Assembly: GCF_001522545.3 (NCBI RefSeq)
Contig: NC_031768.1
Location: forward strand, 89,514,230-89,578,229
Length of the DNA stretch: 64,000 nt
Source: Parus major
Taxonomy: Eukaryota; Chordata; Aves; Passeriformes; Paridae
Reading direction: 5' to 3'
The notes beneath the pieces were generated by a model. The model was not told the origin of the DNA. It did no database searches and saw only the letters and a list, made by a program, of their open reading frames with translations. This document shows positions 27,201 through 39,480 of the stretch, piece by piece (position 1 is the first letter of the stretch; each line of letters starts with the position of its first letter). The position numbers and the translations under genes were made by a program.

Positions 27201-30200
27201 AATCAGACTAGGAGCAAACTGGTTTAACTCTAGAAATCCCTGGATAGGGAGGAGAGGGAATGTGTGTGGCAGGGAATGATGACTATCCGAGTCTGTAATA
27301 GGAGATTACAGTAGTGAGGCAGAAATGACCTTGCTTTGGTGGTATCATATCACCTGCAGCGTTAGCACAGCTCTGAGGGATTGGGAATGTAACTTTGGAG
27401 AGAAGGCATGAATCTTCATGCATGAACTTTATAGGCTGTGCTTTGAAGTTATGAATCTGATGTCTTGGCAATCTTTAACCTAATCTTTAACCTTGATGAG
27501 CAACCAGTTTTCTTCAATACAAAGAACAGATAAGAGGCGGTCTGGTCTAGGAAAGTTGTCCTCATAAGTGATGAACAGGGTTTTGTCACATGTTATTTGC
27601 CTCAGTAGTTAGTGAAGGGCTTAAGTGCCCTAATCATAAAGCAGTCTACATCAGCAGCTCTTGCCTTCTGGATAAAGAAATTATTTTAGATAAAGAAATT
27701 GAACTGCAGAAAATTTGCTGAGTAATCTGTTCATAGTCCCGTTGGTTTGTGGCTCCTCAGAGGAATGTGTTCTGCAGCAGCACGTTTTGATGTCTCCTGG
27801 GTCCTTTCCTGTGGCAAGGCTGGTGCTGAAGGGTATTGCTTTCTGTGGTGCTTACCAGGCCTGGTACACTCATTCAGTTAGAAAAGTCTAGCCTTTCCTT
27901 CATGTTGAATGGTGGGAGAACAGGAAAGTATAACAACTTCCTCCTCTTCAAGTCTTTGACTTTGCATCTGTGTTTCTTGGAAGACAGAAATGATCAGTTA
28001 AGGATAAGATTGAGCCTTAGGTTTTCATCTACCCTGTATTTTGAATGTGCAGTGTCAGCCTTTCACATCAGCATGTTTTGAAAGGATTTTAGTTTGCATT
28101 ATCTTTAGACATGCATTTCGTCTCTTGCACTTAGTGCATGACATCAGTCACTGTTCATTTAACTAAAGGTTCCCTGGTTATAATCTGATATTTCCCCTTC
28201 CCCTCCATGCAATTCTGCACTGGTATTTAATAGCCCACATCATAATGTGAAAAGGTTGTTCTGTATTTAAGATGTATACAGGGAAGTATATGGTAAAGTG
28301 AGACTACTTGAAGTATTCACCCAAGAAAAAAGTAATTCTTGAACATGAACATCAGTAGCTGTTCCCCTGCCATATCCAATTTGAGCTTTGCTACTGTTCA
28401 AGTATTTCCAGTTTTAACTCCGCCAGGGAGTGGTGATTAGAAATCTGCTTGGTTTTAAGATAGCTGAGGTGACTATTTGACTTAAGATTGCAGTTTTAGA
28501 TAGGTTTCCTTCTGCCTAGTCACAGGATGCAAGATATAGGTTACTGTGTAACTGGTTTAGGACTTATCCCTGATATTAGCACCTCTTGAAGCACTCGTTG
28601 TGCAGCTGCAGCAGATGGTCAGGATGAGAGTCAAAGGAGATGGATCAAAGTGGAAGGCATCACAGTGGGCAGAAACTGTGCTTGTGCTAGGATGAGATAC
28701 CAGAGTATAAATATAACTTCAGCCTAGCATTAGAATAACTTTTGCTGATTTCTTTTTTCCAGTGTATCCAATCAGCATGTACACACTATCTAAAGAACAC
28801 GAAGTGATAACCTGACTCGGAGTATGTATGGGTATTTTAAGAAGCTAGTAGAGATATTACCAAAATAATATTTACACATTAATGCTTAGCATATTCATGT
28901 TTCTTCCAGTAAGACCATGAGATAAAAAGTAGTATTCCCATCTCGCAGTCAGTAGGAAAAAGGGAAGAAGAAATTACTTACCATATGTTGGGCTATGAAA
29001 TGCTGGTGGAATTTTTTTGAGGTGCTAGAACCTGCAGTGTTTGGTTTAGTCCTATAGTAACACTGTTAAATGCCATAAAAGCCAAGAGGAGAAATTAATT
29101 TTCTATCATAATTAGTGATTCTGTAACCAATGGGATCTAGAGCCATCCCTGCTTTGACTCACTAATTGAAATCTACCCCATGTTGTAAGGCCGAGGGAGC
29201 AGTGGTTTGGACAAAAGAAAAGAGAAGGATTCTGTTGATCTGAAGTTTGAATTGTGCTATGCAGCACAGGAGCCCCAGCCATGACTCCCATAATTTACTT
29301 TTTTTAATTTGATTTAATAAAGAATGAGTAAGTGGAGAATATGTGAGCTCCTGTTCCTACCAGGAGAATGCATTGCTCTGTGAGATGTGAGGCATATTGA
29401 TGAGGTTATGTGGTGAAGCCTGTATTCCTTTTTCAAAAATTCACTCCATAAGGTATCAGGAGCTACATGAAAACCTCATAGGTCTCTCCTTGCTTTCTCT
29501 TACTTTCTCGCTTCATCTTGCAATGTAGAATAGGCCTGTCTTGGTATGCATCAAATGGTCTTAGGCTTTAATCTGCTCAGAGGCTAGGCAGGCTCAGGGA
29601 GGGACTTGCTTTCTCCTTAACTACTGGCTGGGTAATTGCCAGCTGATAAGTGTGTGAGATGTCACTCGTGTTTGTAAAGAGCTGGCTAATACTGAAGTAT
29701 TTTTTCAGTCAGTGGGTGGCAGGGTTGATAGGATTAATGATACTGCATCTTGGGTAGCACCTCTTTTTTTTAAGGCTACATGGCTTAGAGGAATTAAAAG
29801 CAGAGTTTGTAGCTGTGTTAGCATCAGAAGCTCTGAGTGGTTCTTGTGAAGTTCCTTGACAATTAATTGTAGTGACAGACACCGTATGGGACCCTCTGAT
29901 AACACAGAATCTGAAATCATTGTTTTGACAGCAGCACTGCACAAAGTGGGTGTTAGCTTGGTGCATTTAAGTGTGAAAATGTGTGGTGGTTAAAGAGTTC
30001 TCTTCCCAAATGTACCTGAACTTGGCCAGAGTTACTGATGCTAGTAAAGACGGTGAATTAGTCTAGTGTATTAGTTCTTGCTAGTTTAGGATATATGATT
30101 AGCAATGATCAAAGTAAAAAGAGGAATACCTTCTATTTTTGTAGCTGCAGATTGTGTATTAATTGAGAAAGGAAAAACAGCAATGTGTAAATGTGACTAG

Positions 30201-31022
30201 AGGAAAAAAGCATTGTAGCAACAGCTGTGGAATGAAGTGTGACAAACATAGCTGTGTTAATTTTACTTGCTTGCTTTTACTCATACCTGCATTTCAAAAC
30301 TTCATTTGTTTTTACCTGCTAGGCTTTAAGATCCCTCATTTGTTCAAGCCTCATTTATGCCATGAATATTGCAGTAAAGTTCCCAGTTTATCATGGACGT
30401 GATGAATTGATTTTATTTTAACAGCTTTTTCAGGTTGATATATAATGGGAAAATAATGCTGTTATTCTGTCTGTCTAAACCAGTTTAACTGTGGTTGAAC
30501 ACAAGTGGAAATTGAGTTACCTATTTAATTTCAGGTGTTTTTTGTTGGTATTGCAGAAAGAATGTTAGAGGAAAAGATCTTTTGTTACAAACCTCTCTTG
30601 CACTGTAGAGAAGGGTGGGCATGTAGGTGGAAATGTTTACTTTCACAATGTTTGCATTATTTTTGCAGTATTCAAAGGGGATAGGCTTCCTATCGTTCAG
30701 CTTGATACATTGTATTATTATAAGATCAGAAAATAAAAATGAAAAGTTAATGTCATCTTGCCTTTTACCACTGACCCTTTGATAATGCAAATAGGTAATT
30801 CTTGAGTAAGGTGATGGATTTGTGGATGTTTATTTTAAAGAGAAAATGCAGTCAAAGCTGTCAATCTTCTCAGTAATAAAACAATTGCAACATATACTAA
30901 AAAACATGTGGAATCTATTGCCTCTTTCCAGCTTAATTGTTCTTCAGTTAGTCATCTTCTGTATCTGTATGTTAAAGTGCTCACGATGGTACCTTACCTT
31001 TTTCCACAGAAACTTTTTCTAA

Positions 31023-31190
<168 letters not shown>

Positions 31191-31817
31191 TGAATGTCTG
31201 GAGACAGAAATGTGAAGATATTAGACATATAACACCAAGAAAATGGTTTAATGGTGCTCAACAGGTCATACTGGAACAGATGTTCTTCAGTATAGAAGTG
31301 TGTGGCCCATAAGGAGTAGTGTTATGCTAAAAATACAGCAAGAGTGCAGTATATTTACATACACACTGCCCCTTTCTTAATTTAGTGGAATGCAGCTGGG
31401 CTTTGTGTTCTAGCACTACCTTTCTGAATGTGCAGATTCATATGTTTTCTAGGCTTCAGTGTTAAGCATTTTAGATTTAAAGCATTTATGTGACTTTTCC
31501 CAGAACCAGTCTTTGTATGCTTCTGTCCCCCTTCCTTGTGCATCTGTCCCAGATGCAGGCTGAGTTTCAGAGCCCAGAGGAAAGAATATGATCATGTGAT
31601 TGTAACATTTGTGAGAATGTTTGTATTCCAGAAGAAAGAGAAAATAGCTGGATTTAATAACTCTCAAGAAGAGTTATAGATAGCGACATTTGTGTTTGTT
31701 CAGTCCAGGTTTAAAAGTTCCTTGGATTTTTTAAGAAGGGGTTACAAGGTTTAGTTGTAATGTGAAATTATAATGTATTCCTTATCTAAGTATGTATCAG
31801 CATTTTGCAAATCATAG

Positions 31818-31895
31818 GAGAACTTAGGATGAAATGGACTTCAAGATGGCATCTGATCCAACCTTATCCTTAAAACAGGATCATCCATAGAGTAA
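31818..31895 (-). mobile_element. Possible decayed CR1 3' end (antisense)
   Basis: The stretch containing 'gcatctgatccaacctta' and the following 'aaaacaggatcatcc' resembles the antisense CR1 3' end ('catctggtccaacc' then 'agcagggtca'). The match is patchy, and this is a tentative call made by eye. Confidence 0.45.
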
Positions 31896-31934
31896 AAACA
31901 AAGTGATTGTGGTATGTATGGGAGTTAATGTAAG

Positions 31935-31990
31935 CTGAGAGGTTGGGAAATGAACTAGATGACCTTCTGAGTTTTCTTGATCTTTCTATA
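31935..31990 (+). mobile_element. Possible decayed CR1 3' tail (sense)
   Basis: 'gaggttgggaaatgaactag' followed by 'atgaccttctgag' looks like a worn sense CR1 tail ('gaggttggaactagatgatct'). It lacks a clear octamer repeat. With the preceding fragment it would form a tail-to-tail pair. Confidence 0.4.
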
Positions 31991-33969
31991 TATTATTGAA
32001 AATATTTATATAATTTTTAGATAATTTATATAAATGCTTCCCCTTTTTTCTTTCATTTTTTAAGGCAGATTGTATCCTTAGTTGTATTCGGATGCTGATA
32101 CACTTGTCCATGGTGGTATAAAGGGCTGTATATGAGAGCTGATAGCTATTGGCAGGCTGTTAACTGCAGGTTCATGAAGTGGGTCAGCAGACTGGGAAAG
32201 GTAACCCACCCTTTCATGGTCTTTGGAGCCAGAAAAGGAGTTGACATCTCCAGGATAAGTTGTTTATGTCTTGTACAGTGTACAGGAGGATAATTGGATG
32301 AGATCTGCTGTTACCTGAGAGGTGTCTTGTGGGCGACCTGGCCTTGTGCCTATAGAAAGCTTGCAAAACTACAGCATTCAAGGAGAAATATAATTTAAGA
32401 GTATTTAATTATTTTTTTTAATCAACCTCCCCTTTGCTTCCTTGCCCTTGGCTGGTGCTAATAGATAAGTGTGTCTGTTTGTTGGTAGTTCGGTGTCATT
32501 TTTTTAAGCTGTATTTTGTTCATAAACAGAAATTCCTCAAGCAGTATGAGTACAAAAAGGAAAATACTGTGAAGGAGGGTTTGGGATTTTTTTGTTGGTT
32601 GTTTGGATTTTTTAAAACAGCTTGTAACTTAACTGGAGTGCAGTAGAATTTCCTGCACAGAGGACAACTGCCTTATCTAATGACTTTCAAAAACCTCCTG
32701 CAAACAGTGGAGTGTTAAAACTGCTCAGAACACTGTCCCAGGAGCTTTTGTGTAACAGTAACTTAAGAAAAACTCCTTTGGAAATCTTTAAATGATGTTG
32801 AACTTGAGAGTGGATATTCTGTTCTGCTGTTTCAAGTCCTCATAGCAGCCCTGATTTTGCTTTTAAAAGTGTCTCTATCCATGGCCAATGAAGTTTGTGC
32901 TTCATTGAGAAGTTTTCTTTTGTGTTACTTTCTGCTGGTTGGTCTTCATGCCTCTGCTGTGTGCCTTTCCACTGCTACCCTGTTGCAAAATAGGACAAAT
33001 GGGAAGCAATCCCTGGGGCCAGCACACGCCCAGCAGAGCATCAGCAGTGTAATGCTGCAGTTCAGGGTGCAAGGTCTCTTGCAGTTCAATACAAAATGAA
33101 ACATAATTGGCTTGCAAGTATTTCTATGTAGGTGGCAGCATGTGAAGATAAGTGTGTGATGGCATGCATGCCGTTCTTGCAGCTCTCAGGAAACACCTGC
33201 AGAAGAAGCTGTAACAAACACAAGCTGAGTGTTAGCACAGCAGCTTGCCACAGCTTTTCCTCCATGGACTATGGGGTATAACAGGTGGTTGTTCTTGCCT
33301 TGTAGCAGACTGGTACTCTGCTAGGAGGAAAGGGGATGGAGTTTGTCTGCTGTTTGGGAAAAACTCTAGACAGCAGCAAGATGATGTTCTGAAGTTCATG
33401 CGGCAAAGAAGGAGAACGTTTCTTGCCGTGCTTTTGTCAGTTTTGGGAAACAATAACATATTTTTCTTCCATATTACCCTCAAAATCAAACTGTCTGGGG
33501 AGTGGAGAAGGGAGAAAAGTATATTGTCCTATCTGGTAACTAGGAAGGATATGTAGGAAGAAGTTGCATATATAAATGATATGTCCCCACAGGAATATAT
33601 AAACTGATTAATGAAGCCAAGTCCAATGGGAAAAGTAATATAAAAATCCAATAATTATATAGCAGAAAATGTAGTGGTGTAGTGATGAGTTGAGTGTGCA
33701 ATTGTTGACTGTCTTTGTGAAGAACTGGATGATCCTTTGCCATTAATCTGTGTTTGTGATAATTAACTCAAGTCTAGCAGTGATGGGAAAGTCTCAGAGG
33801 TAAATCTTATACTGTTGACCTCTTTATTGAAATTTTGATACTTAGATATCAAGCATACTTTTGCATAGTGATTTTCGTGCCACTGTGCTTATTCCACCTA
33901 TTCCTGTTGCTTAGACTTCTTCCCTGGTGCTTGACACCACCATCTCTAAGCCCAGAGACTTCTCATTCT

Positions 33970-34115
33970 GTTGTTTTGGGGGTTTTTTTTGGGTTTTGTG
34001 TGTTTTTTTCCTTGTTGTTTAGTCAGTTTTTGTTGTTCATTTGTTTGTCTGGGTGGGTTTTTTGTGATTTTTTTTTCTTTTGTTTTGTTTGTTTGTTTTT
34101 AGGGGTTTTTTTGCC
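33970..34115. repeat. G/T-rich low-complexity tract
   Basis: Around 145 bp made almost only of T and G on this strand, including GTTTGTTTGTTTTT units and runs of T broken by GGG. It makes a long hydrophobic open frame (33835-34194) that is only a product of T-rich codons. No gene is inferred. Confidence 0.8.
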
Positions 34116-35440
34116 AATGCCCAAGAAGCTTAAGTCTGTCTTGATTAGGAATGCCTCAGAGGATTTCTCCATCAGTCAGACTTGCACTCTTTGAAAGCCA
34201 CATGCCTAAAATCACTTTAATTCATTTCAATTGCTAGGTATTTTTAGACACTGGGGAACCTTAAAACTGGCTTAATTCTTGCAAAACAGGAGGTTTTTCT
34301 TGATTGGAAAACTGGGAAAGTGTCAAATAGAAAAACAAGTCTAAAACACGCTTACTAGTAAGGCCATTCCTTAGCTGCATCCAAGTTATAGTGCTAGTTT
34401 GTAGAGATTTGGAGCTCTCCGTTGGCTGTTTCTGCAGGCTGTGTGGAACTGGTCGAAGGGCTTGAGCTCCCTATCTTTTCTTTTTTTCTTGTGATGAACT
34501 GTCCTTTTCATGTCTCCCATTTGCTTAAACAACTTTCATGCTTTTGACAAAAGCCATCAAGCTTTAGCAGCATGAAATTCATGTATCGAACATGGCTTTG
34601 ACTGATTTCTTTTCTTTTCTGTGACTGGGTGACTCCCTCTTGTCTGAGCATCTTTGAATTTATATTGCCTCTATATAGCAAAGTGTGTGTGTATACATGC
34701 ACACATTTATACTGTTATGTGTATATATAGATATAAAAAGTTGTCCTGAGTACTAAGTATTTAATCATGTTTGATTAATGATTTCTAGTCTGAAAGAGCT
34801 CAAAGAAGGTATGCAATTTATATTAAGATGACAGTTGACAGGCATGGCATTCAAGTTGCTTCTATAAACTATTTCATTCTTGATTCATTCTTTTTGAAAG
34901 TTTCTAGACATTGTAGACATTCAGACCTGTAGGATAACCCAGTTTTTTCAAAAGCCTCTTCCTTAATGTATTTGCCAGAGTAGATTCTGATTTTTTCTTC
35001 TTTTGAGGCTGTATGAGATATCTGATAGCAGGGCACTGACTTTCGTAGTTGTAATGTGCATTTTACTAATCTAAAATGTGTGATCATATCTGGTGGAATG
35101 AGCCAGAGGGAAAGAAAGAAACCAACCAAATAATGGGTTGAATTGTGTATGAAATTTTCTCCTGGTGAAAGTAATCACAAGACTTTCCCATGCTGTATTT
35201 CTGTGATTTATGATTTTCTAGGTAATTCTTGTAGAAAATGAGCAGGATTTTAGGACTAGCCAGCTCCACTGTTTGATAGCTTTGGTATTATGCCTTAGGA
35301 TAAGATCTTGAGCAAGATGCCTGGTTTGCCTGTCAACTTTCTACTGCACATCAGACTGTATTAGGAAGGAATGTATTTCAGGGTTGATTTTTGCTACATT
35401 ACCTTAATTTCAGGAACTGCTTTGCATTTAGCTTGATTTT

Positions 35441-35463
35441 AAAAAAAAAAAAAAAAAAAAAAA
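35441..35463. repeat. Poly(A) run of 23
   Basis: An uninterrupted run of 23 A within intron 3. I looked for a retroposed sequence ending here and saw no recognisable cDNA body or convincing target-site duplication, so it is recorded as a mononucleotide repeat. Confidence 0.85.
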
Positions 35464-35928
35464 TTAATTTAGTTTTTCAGGGGGAGATGGTCTTGCTACC
35501 TGTCCTTTCTAGCCTGATTCTGTTGAGAACCTTTCAAGCCATGTTCTAAGGCAGGGCAAACATGAATATAGGAAATAATTCCTCTGACTCCTTTGCTAAG
35601 AGTATTTCTTGATGTTTTATAGAATGACCTAACTTCTTAAATCAACAGCTGTCAAGTAAAATTACTCAGCTGTGTAAAACCTGAAATGAGTTCCTAATTC
35701 TGCCTTTTTTATTCCTCTCTATTTCTGGTTAGATCCTTGTGGCATAACTGTCAGTTTTTCCTGTATGGATACTTCAGGGTGTTGAATAGACTGATTGATC
35801 TATACCTGTGTCCAAAAGAGGATGAAAAGTTACTGGAGGAATTTGTTTCTGCATGAAATCAAAGTAAAAGTAAATACAATTTTTGTTGAGTAATTGCACC
35901 AGTGCTTATGTCCTTGATTTTAATTCCC

Positions 35929-35979
35929 TTCTGAATACTAATCCACCTTCTTCCTTAAGGTGGCTTAGTATTCAGAGGA
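35929..35979. repeat. 22-bp hairpin with 7-nt loop
   Basis: The left arm at 35929-35950 and right arm at 35958-35979 pair over 22 positions with one T-C mismatch (35943/35965) and one T-G pair (35930/35978). The core is TGAATACTAATCCACCTT against AAGGTGGCTTAGTATTCA, and the loop is CTTCCTT. Weaker pairing continues outward, where TTTT at 35919-35922 can pair with AAAA at 35984-35987. This could be a remnant of a palindromic element or an RNA hairpin. The family is not recognised. Confidence 0.85.
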
Positions 35980-38900
35980 TTCAAAACAAAAAATGGAAGC
36001 AGGGAGATCAGAAATAGGCGATATGCTGATGCTTTTTCGGAGGCTGAGTGGGCCCTTCTGCATGTTCTAATTGATGTCCAGACTTATTTAGCCTTAGCTA
36101 TAAGAGCATGTAGCCAAAAGTCCATGAAGACTCAGGATGGAAATTTACTCCCATAGACTTAGGCTGAAGTTTAAAATAAACGCAGGAGATACATACTGAG
36201 CTGCATCTATAAGCTTCTGTGTACTATCTCATGTGCTTTGGCAGCACTGGGCTAAATGGCAGTGAAGAAGTTTGGAAGAAAAGGGCAGCTGTGTGGTTTG
36301 CAAGTTGTATCCTCAGCCTTCAGAGAGGCATGAACATCACCATTATTTCTTGCAGGAGTGTTCAGATGAGTCCTCATATAAGGACCATTCATTCTGTTCC
36401 CTGTTAAAATTGGAACAATTTGATTTCTTACTTGAACTTTTAAAAGAAAAAAACCTAACTGCATAAAAAGGGCAATTAACAGCCTTAAGCCCAATTTTGT
36501 ACCAACAGTCTATGTGAATGTTTTGCACCAGCCTAGTAATGTGCTGAAGGGCCATCACTAGAGATGAATGTAGTAACTAACATTCATTCAATCCCTGGCA
36601 GATCTAGTTTGTTGTCAACAAAGAAGCAATTAATGCCAATTATGAGGAGTTTTGTGATGTTGGTAACTCTGTAGTCCTTGCCTCTGAGAACTGCCAAGCT
36701 CATTTCAGAAAGGGCACCAGTCATCATATAATGATTATCAGTTACTGCTGTTAGGGTTGCAACAGGCTGCGATTTTGCTTAGTTGTAGTTATGAGCAGTC
36801 ACTGGTTTTTGAGTAGATTTTGTTATTAGAAGCAGCAGTTTTGTCTGCCTGTGGTGGGGCTTCACAAGATCAGAGCAGGCAGCAGTGGCTAGATCCTTAG
36901 TGTGGGAGGTGCATGCAGTGAAAATAGGAAACTCTGAGGTTTCTCTCTAGGCTAGTGAGCCATCCAGTACATCTGGTTGGTCACACTCCTGTTGTCAGGT
37001 CATTCCTCTGCCAGCTCTAGCTCCTGCTCTCATCTTCCCAGTGTTAGGTGGCCATTAGGAAGGCAGCTTGTGTTTGTACTGGAGCAGACATGTAGTTTGA
37101 ACCATTATTGTGTATTGCCTTGCCTAGCTTTTTGTCATGGATGTATTCTGATTCAGAAATTCCTACTCACTCTGGAAGGTAGTGAACAGTCAAGAAAACA
37201 GTGGATCTCCAAAGATTCTCGTTTTTGTTTCATTAGGAGGTGTGCAGGACAGTCTAGGTATCCGAACATTATCTTAATTTTTGTTTTTCAACAGATTTAT
37301 GGGCAATTTATGGCACAATCTCTGCTTGAGAGCTGGGGTTCAGATATCCGCAGATCACTTATGTCAAAGATGATAGCTCACTCCTGCCTTTTAGATGTTG
37401 GGCAGATGTTTCCAGCTTCATAGAAGTTCTCCTTGGAAGTACCTCTATAAGCTTAAGGACTTTACTGGGCATAAAATAAACAAGAATAATCAGGGATTGC
37501 CAAATTATTTGAATGTGTGACGTTTTCTTTTACAGTAGCCACTCTTTAGAGGGGATAACAACGTCAGAAAATGTTGGGTTTGTGGTGTTTTTTTTCCCCC
37601 CCTGACAAAGAATGTCTTAGTGTATCACCTAAGAACCTCTACTCTTTCAGTGATCAAAGGTAGATAATGTAAACCAGCTGGCTTCAGGCAAGACCCAGGA
37701 AAGTTCTTAAATATTAATTTTATTGGGATGGTTGACTTCTGGCCTTATGTTGCCATCACGCCTGACCCACTTGGCAGTTCCCACCTACATAACATGACTG
37801 TTTTGCTGAAGAGTAATGAGGATTACAGAGCAATTTGTTAAGTTTTGACTAGCAGGCATAGGAACAGAAGTCTTGGGACAAATCTCAATTCTCAAACTCA
37901 GTCATTAAGAGGGAGAGATTAGGAAAGGAGATACTTTACCCAACATTTGCAGTACTATTAGAAAGTATTGGTATCTTTCTGAACACTGAAGTTGAGTCTT
38001 CAACCGTTCTTACACCCCTGGATTTATCTCTGTGAAACTGCAACTGTATCTCTAGGCTTACACTCCCTTTATTTTGGTGGCAGCCAAAGCTCTGTTTTGA
38101 AATAGATGTGTTTGTAAACTGCAATTAAAAACAGACACACGTGGCCACTGGATGTCACCATTCCTTCATACAAATAAGGTCAGCTAGCACATATTTTGCA
38201 TTTTCAAATTTTTCTTGTGTATCGTGTCTACTCATTAGTTAAGAGTAGGAAGGCTATAAATTTTTGCTTTGTCTTTTGCAAGTGTGTCCAGAGTCTTTGT
38301 ATTTTTAATGAACAATGTTGGCCTTCAAGATAAGAGAAGGAAGCTTGGTCTTGCATGGTGCTTGATAAAGGGGTGTGAAGTGTGTGCTGGCTGTAGCTTT
38401 AAGAAAAGTAAAATAACTTTATTTTTTTAATCTAGAGCAGAAACTGTGGCTTTGAACCTTGTGTGTTGGCTAAATCTAGCTGCCTAAGTCAGGGTGAAGG
38501 GCATATTTTACCTCATACTGACATTCTAGTGTTCAAATGATGTGCTCTCAAAAAAGGCATAGTCTGCATGAAATGCTGAAAGGCATTTTCTTGCTTTCCA
38601 ACTGCAAGGTAAATCCCTCAGGTGCTTTTTGACAGAATCCTTGCATAGCTGCATCCTGTCAGTAACTGCTCTGTGCAGCACCTACCTCTGAAACGCCATC
38701 AGTGGGGTGCTGATACAGAAAGTAAAGGAAACATCCTCTTGAATAAACTCATTGGTTTACCTCATACAGCCCTAATACTGGAGCCTTGGGATAATGTATC
38801 TGGTATTTATTAAATAATGAAAAGTACATTTTGGAGGTGTATTACTTAATTTTAGGCATATTGCTTGTCTGTTTCCATTTGGCTTGAATAGGCATGTAAA

Positions 38901-39460
38901 GTGAGTTTCTTCATAGTGCAATTCCACATTTATTTCTCCTAATGCAATGTTAGTTTAATGAACGAACTCCTGTATTGTTTATCTCCTCACAGTTGTGCTC
39001 ATACAACTGAGCAGGTGTAATCCATTAAAAACAAGTAAAAACCCATCCTAAACCACACCAGAACCACTGTCACACTGTTACTAATCTCCCAGGAGATACA
39101 AACTGAAATGGGCATGTTGATCACTTTTACCAAGGGCTGAGCAGTAAATATGGTCACCCTAGAAGAAAGAGCACCCAGAATAGTTTCTTAACCTTTTTAT
39201 CCTATTACCTGATGTTCAGAGAAGTTTTCTTTGGATTCCACATAGGCCTTGACAATTCCGGAATACTTCCTATGTCTTATTAGATGCTGACATATTTTCA
39301 GAGAAAAAATTTTCCTTTTGCTGTCAGTCTGGTGTTTGGCATGTATGACCTCCCTGGCTTCTATCATCGTGGTGGGGGAAATAGTTGGACTGTGACTGAC
39401 TGAATATTGGTTGCTGCTTTATATGTGCATGTTGTAAATGTAGTGTGTCTGATACATGAA

Positions 39461-39480
39461 AACAAAAGCTAACAAAAGCT
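39461..39480. repeat. 10-bp tandem duplication
   Basis: AACAAAAGCT is present twice head to tail. It is a slippage-type duplication in intron 3. Confidence 0.75.

Noticed and set aside
33835..34194. 119-codon hydrophobic open frame resembling a membrane protein
   Set aside because: It is generated by the G/T-rich low-complexity tract, which yields Phe, Leu, Val and Cys codons without stops.
36977..37423. 148-codon open frame on the + strand in intron 3
   Set aside because: It is the longest open frame seen, but it has no recognisable domain, no splice-site support and an amino-acid mix expected of non-coding DNA. Its length is plausible by chance in 64 kb read in six frames.
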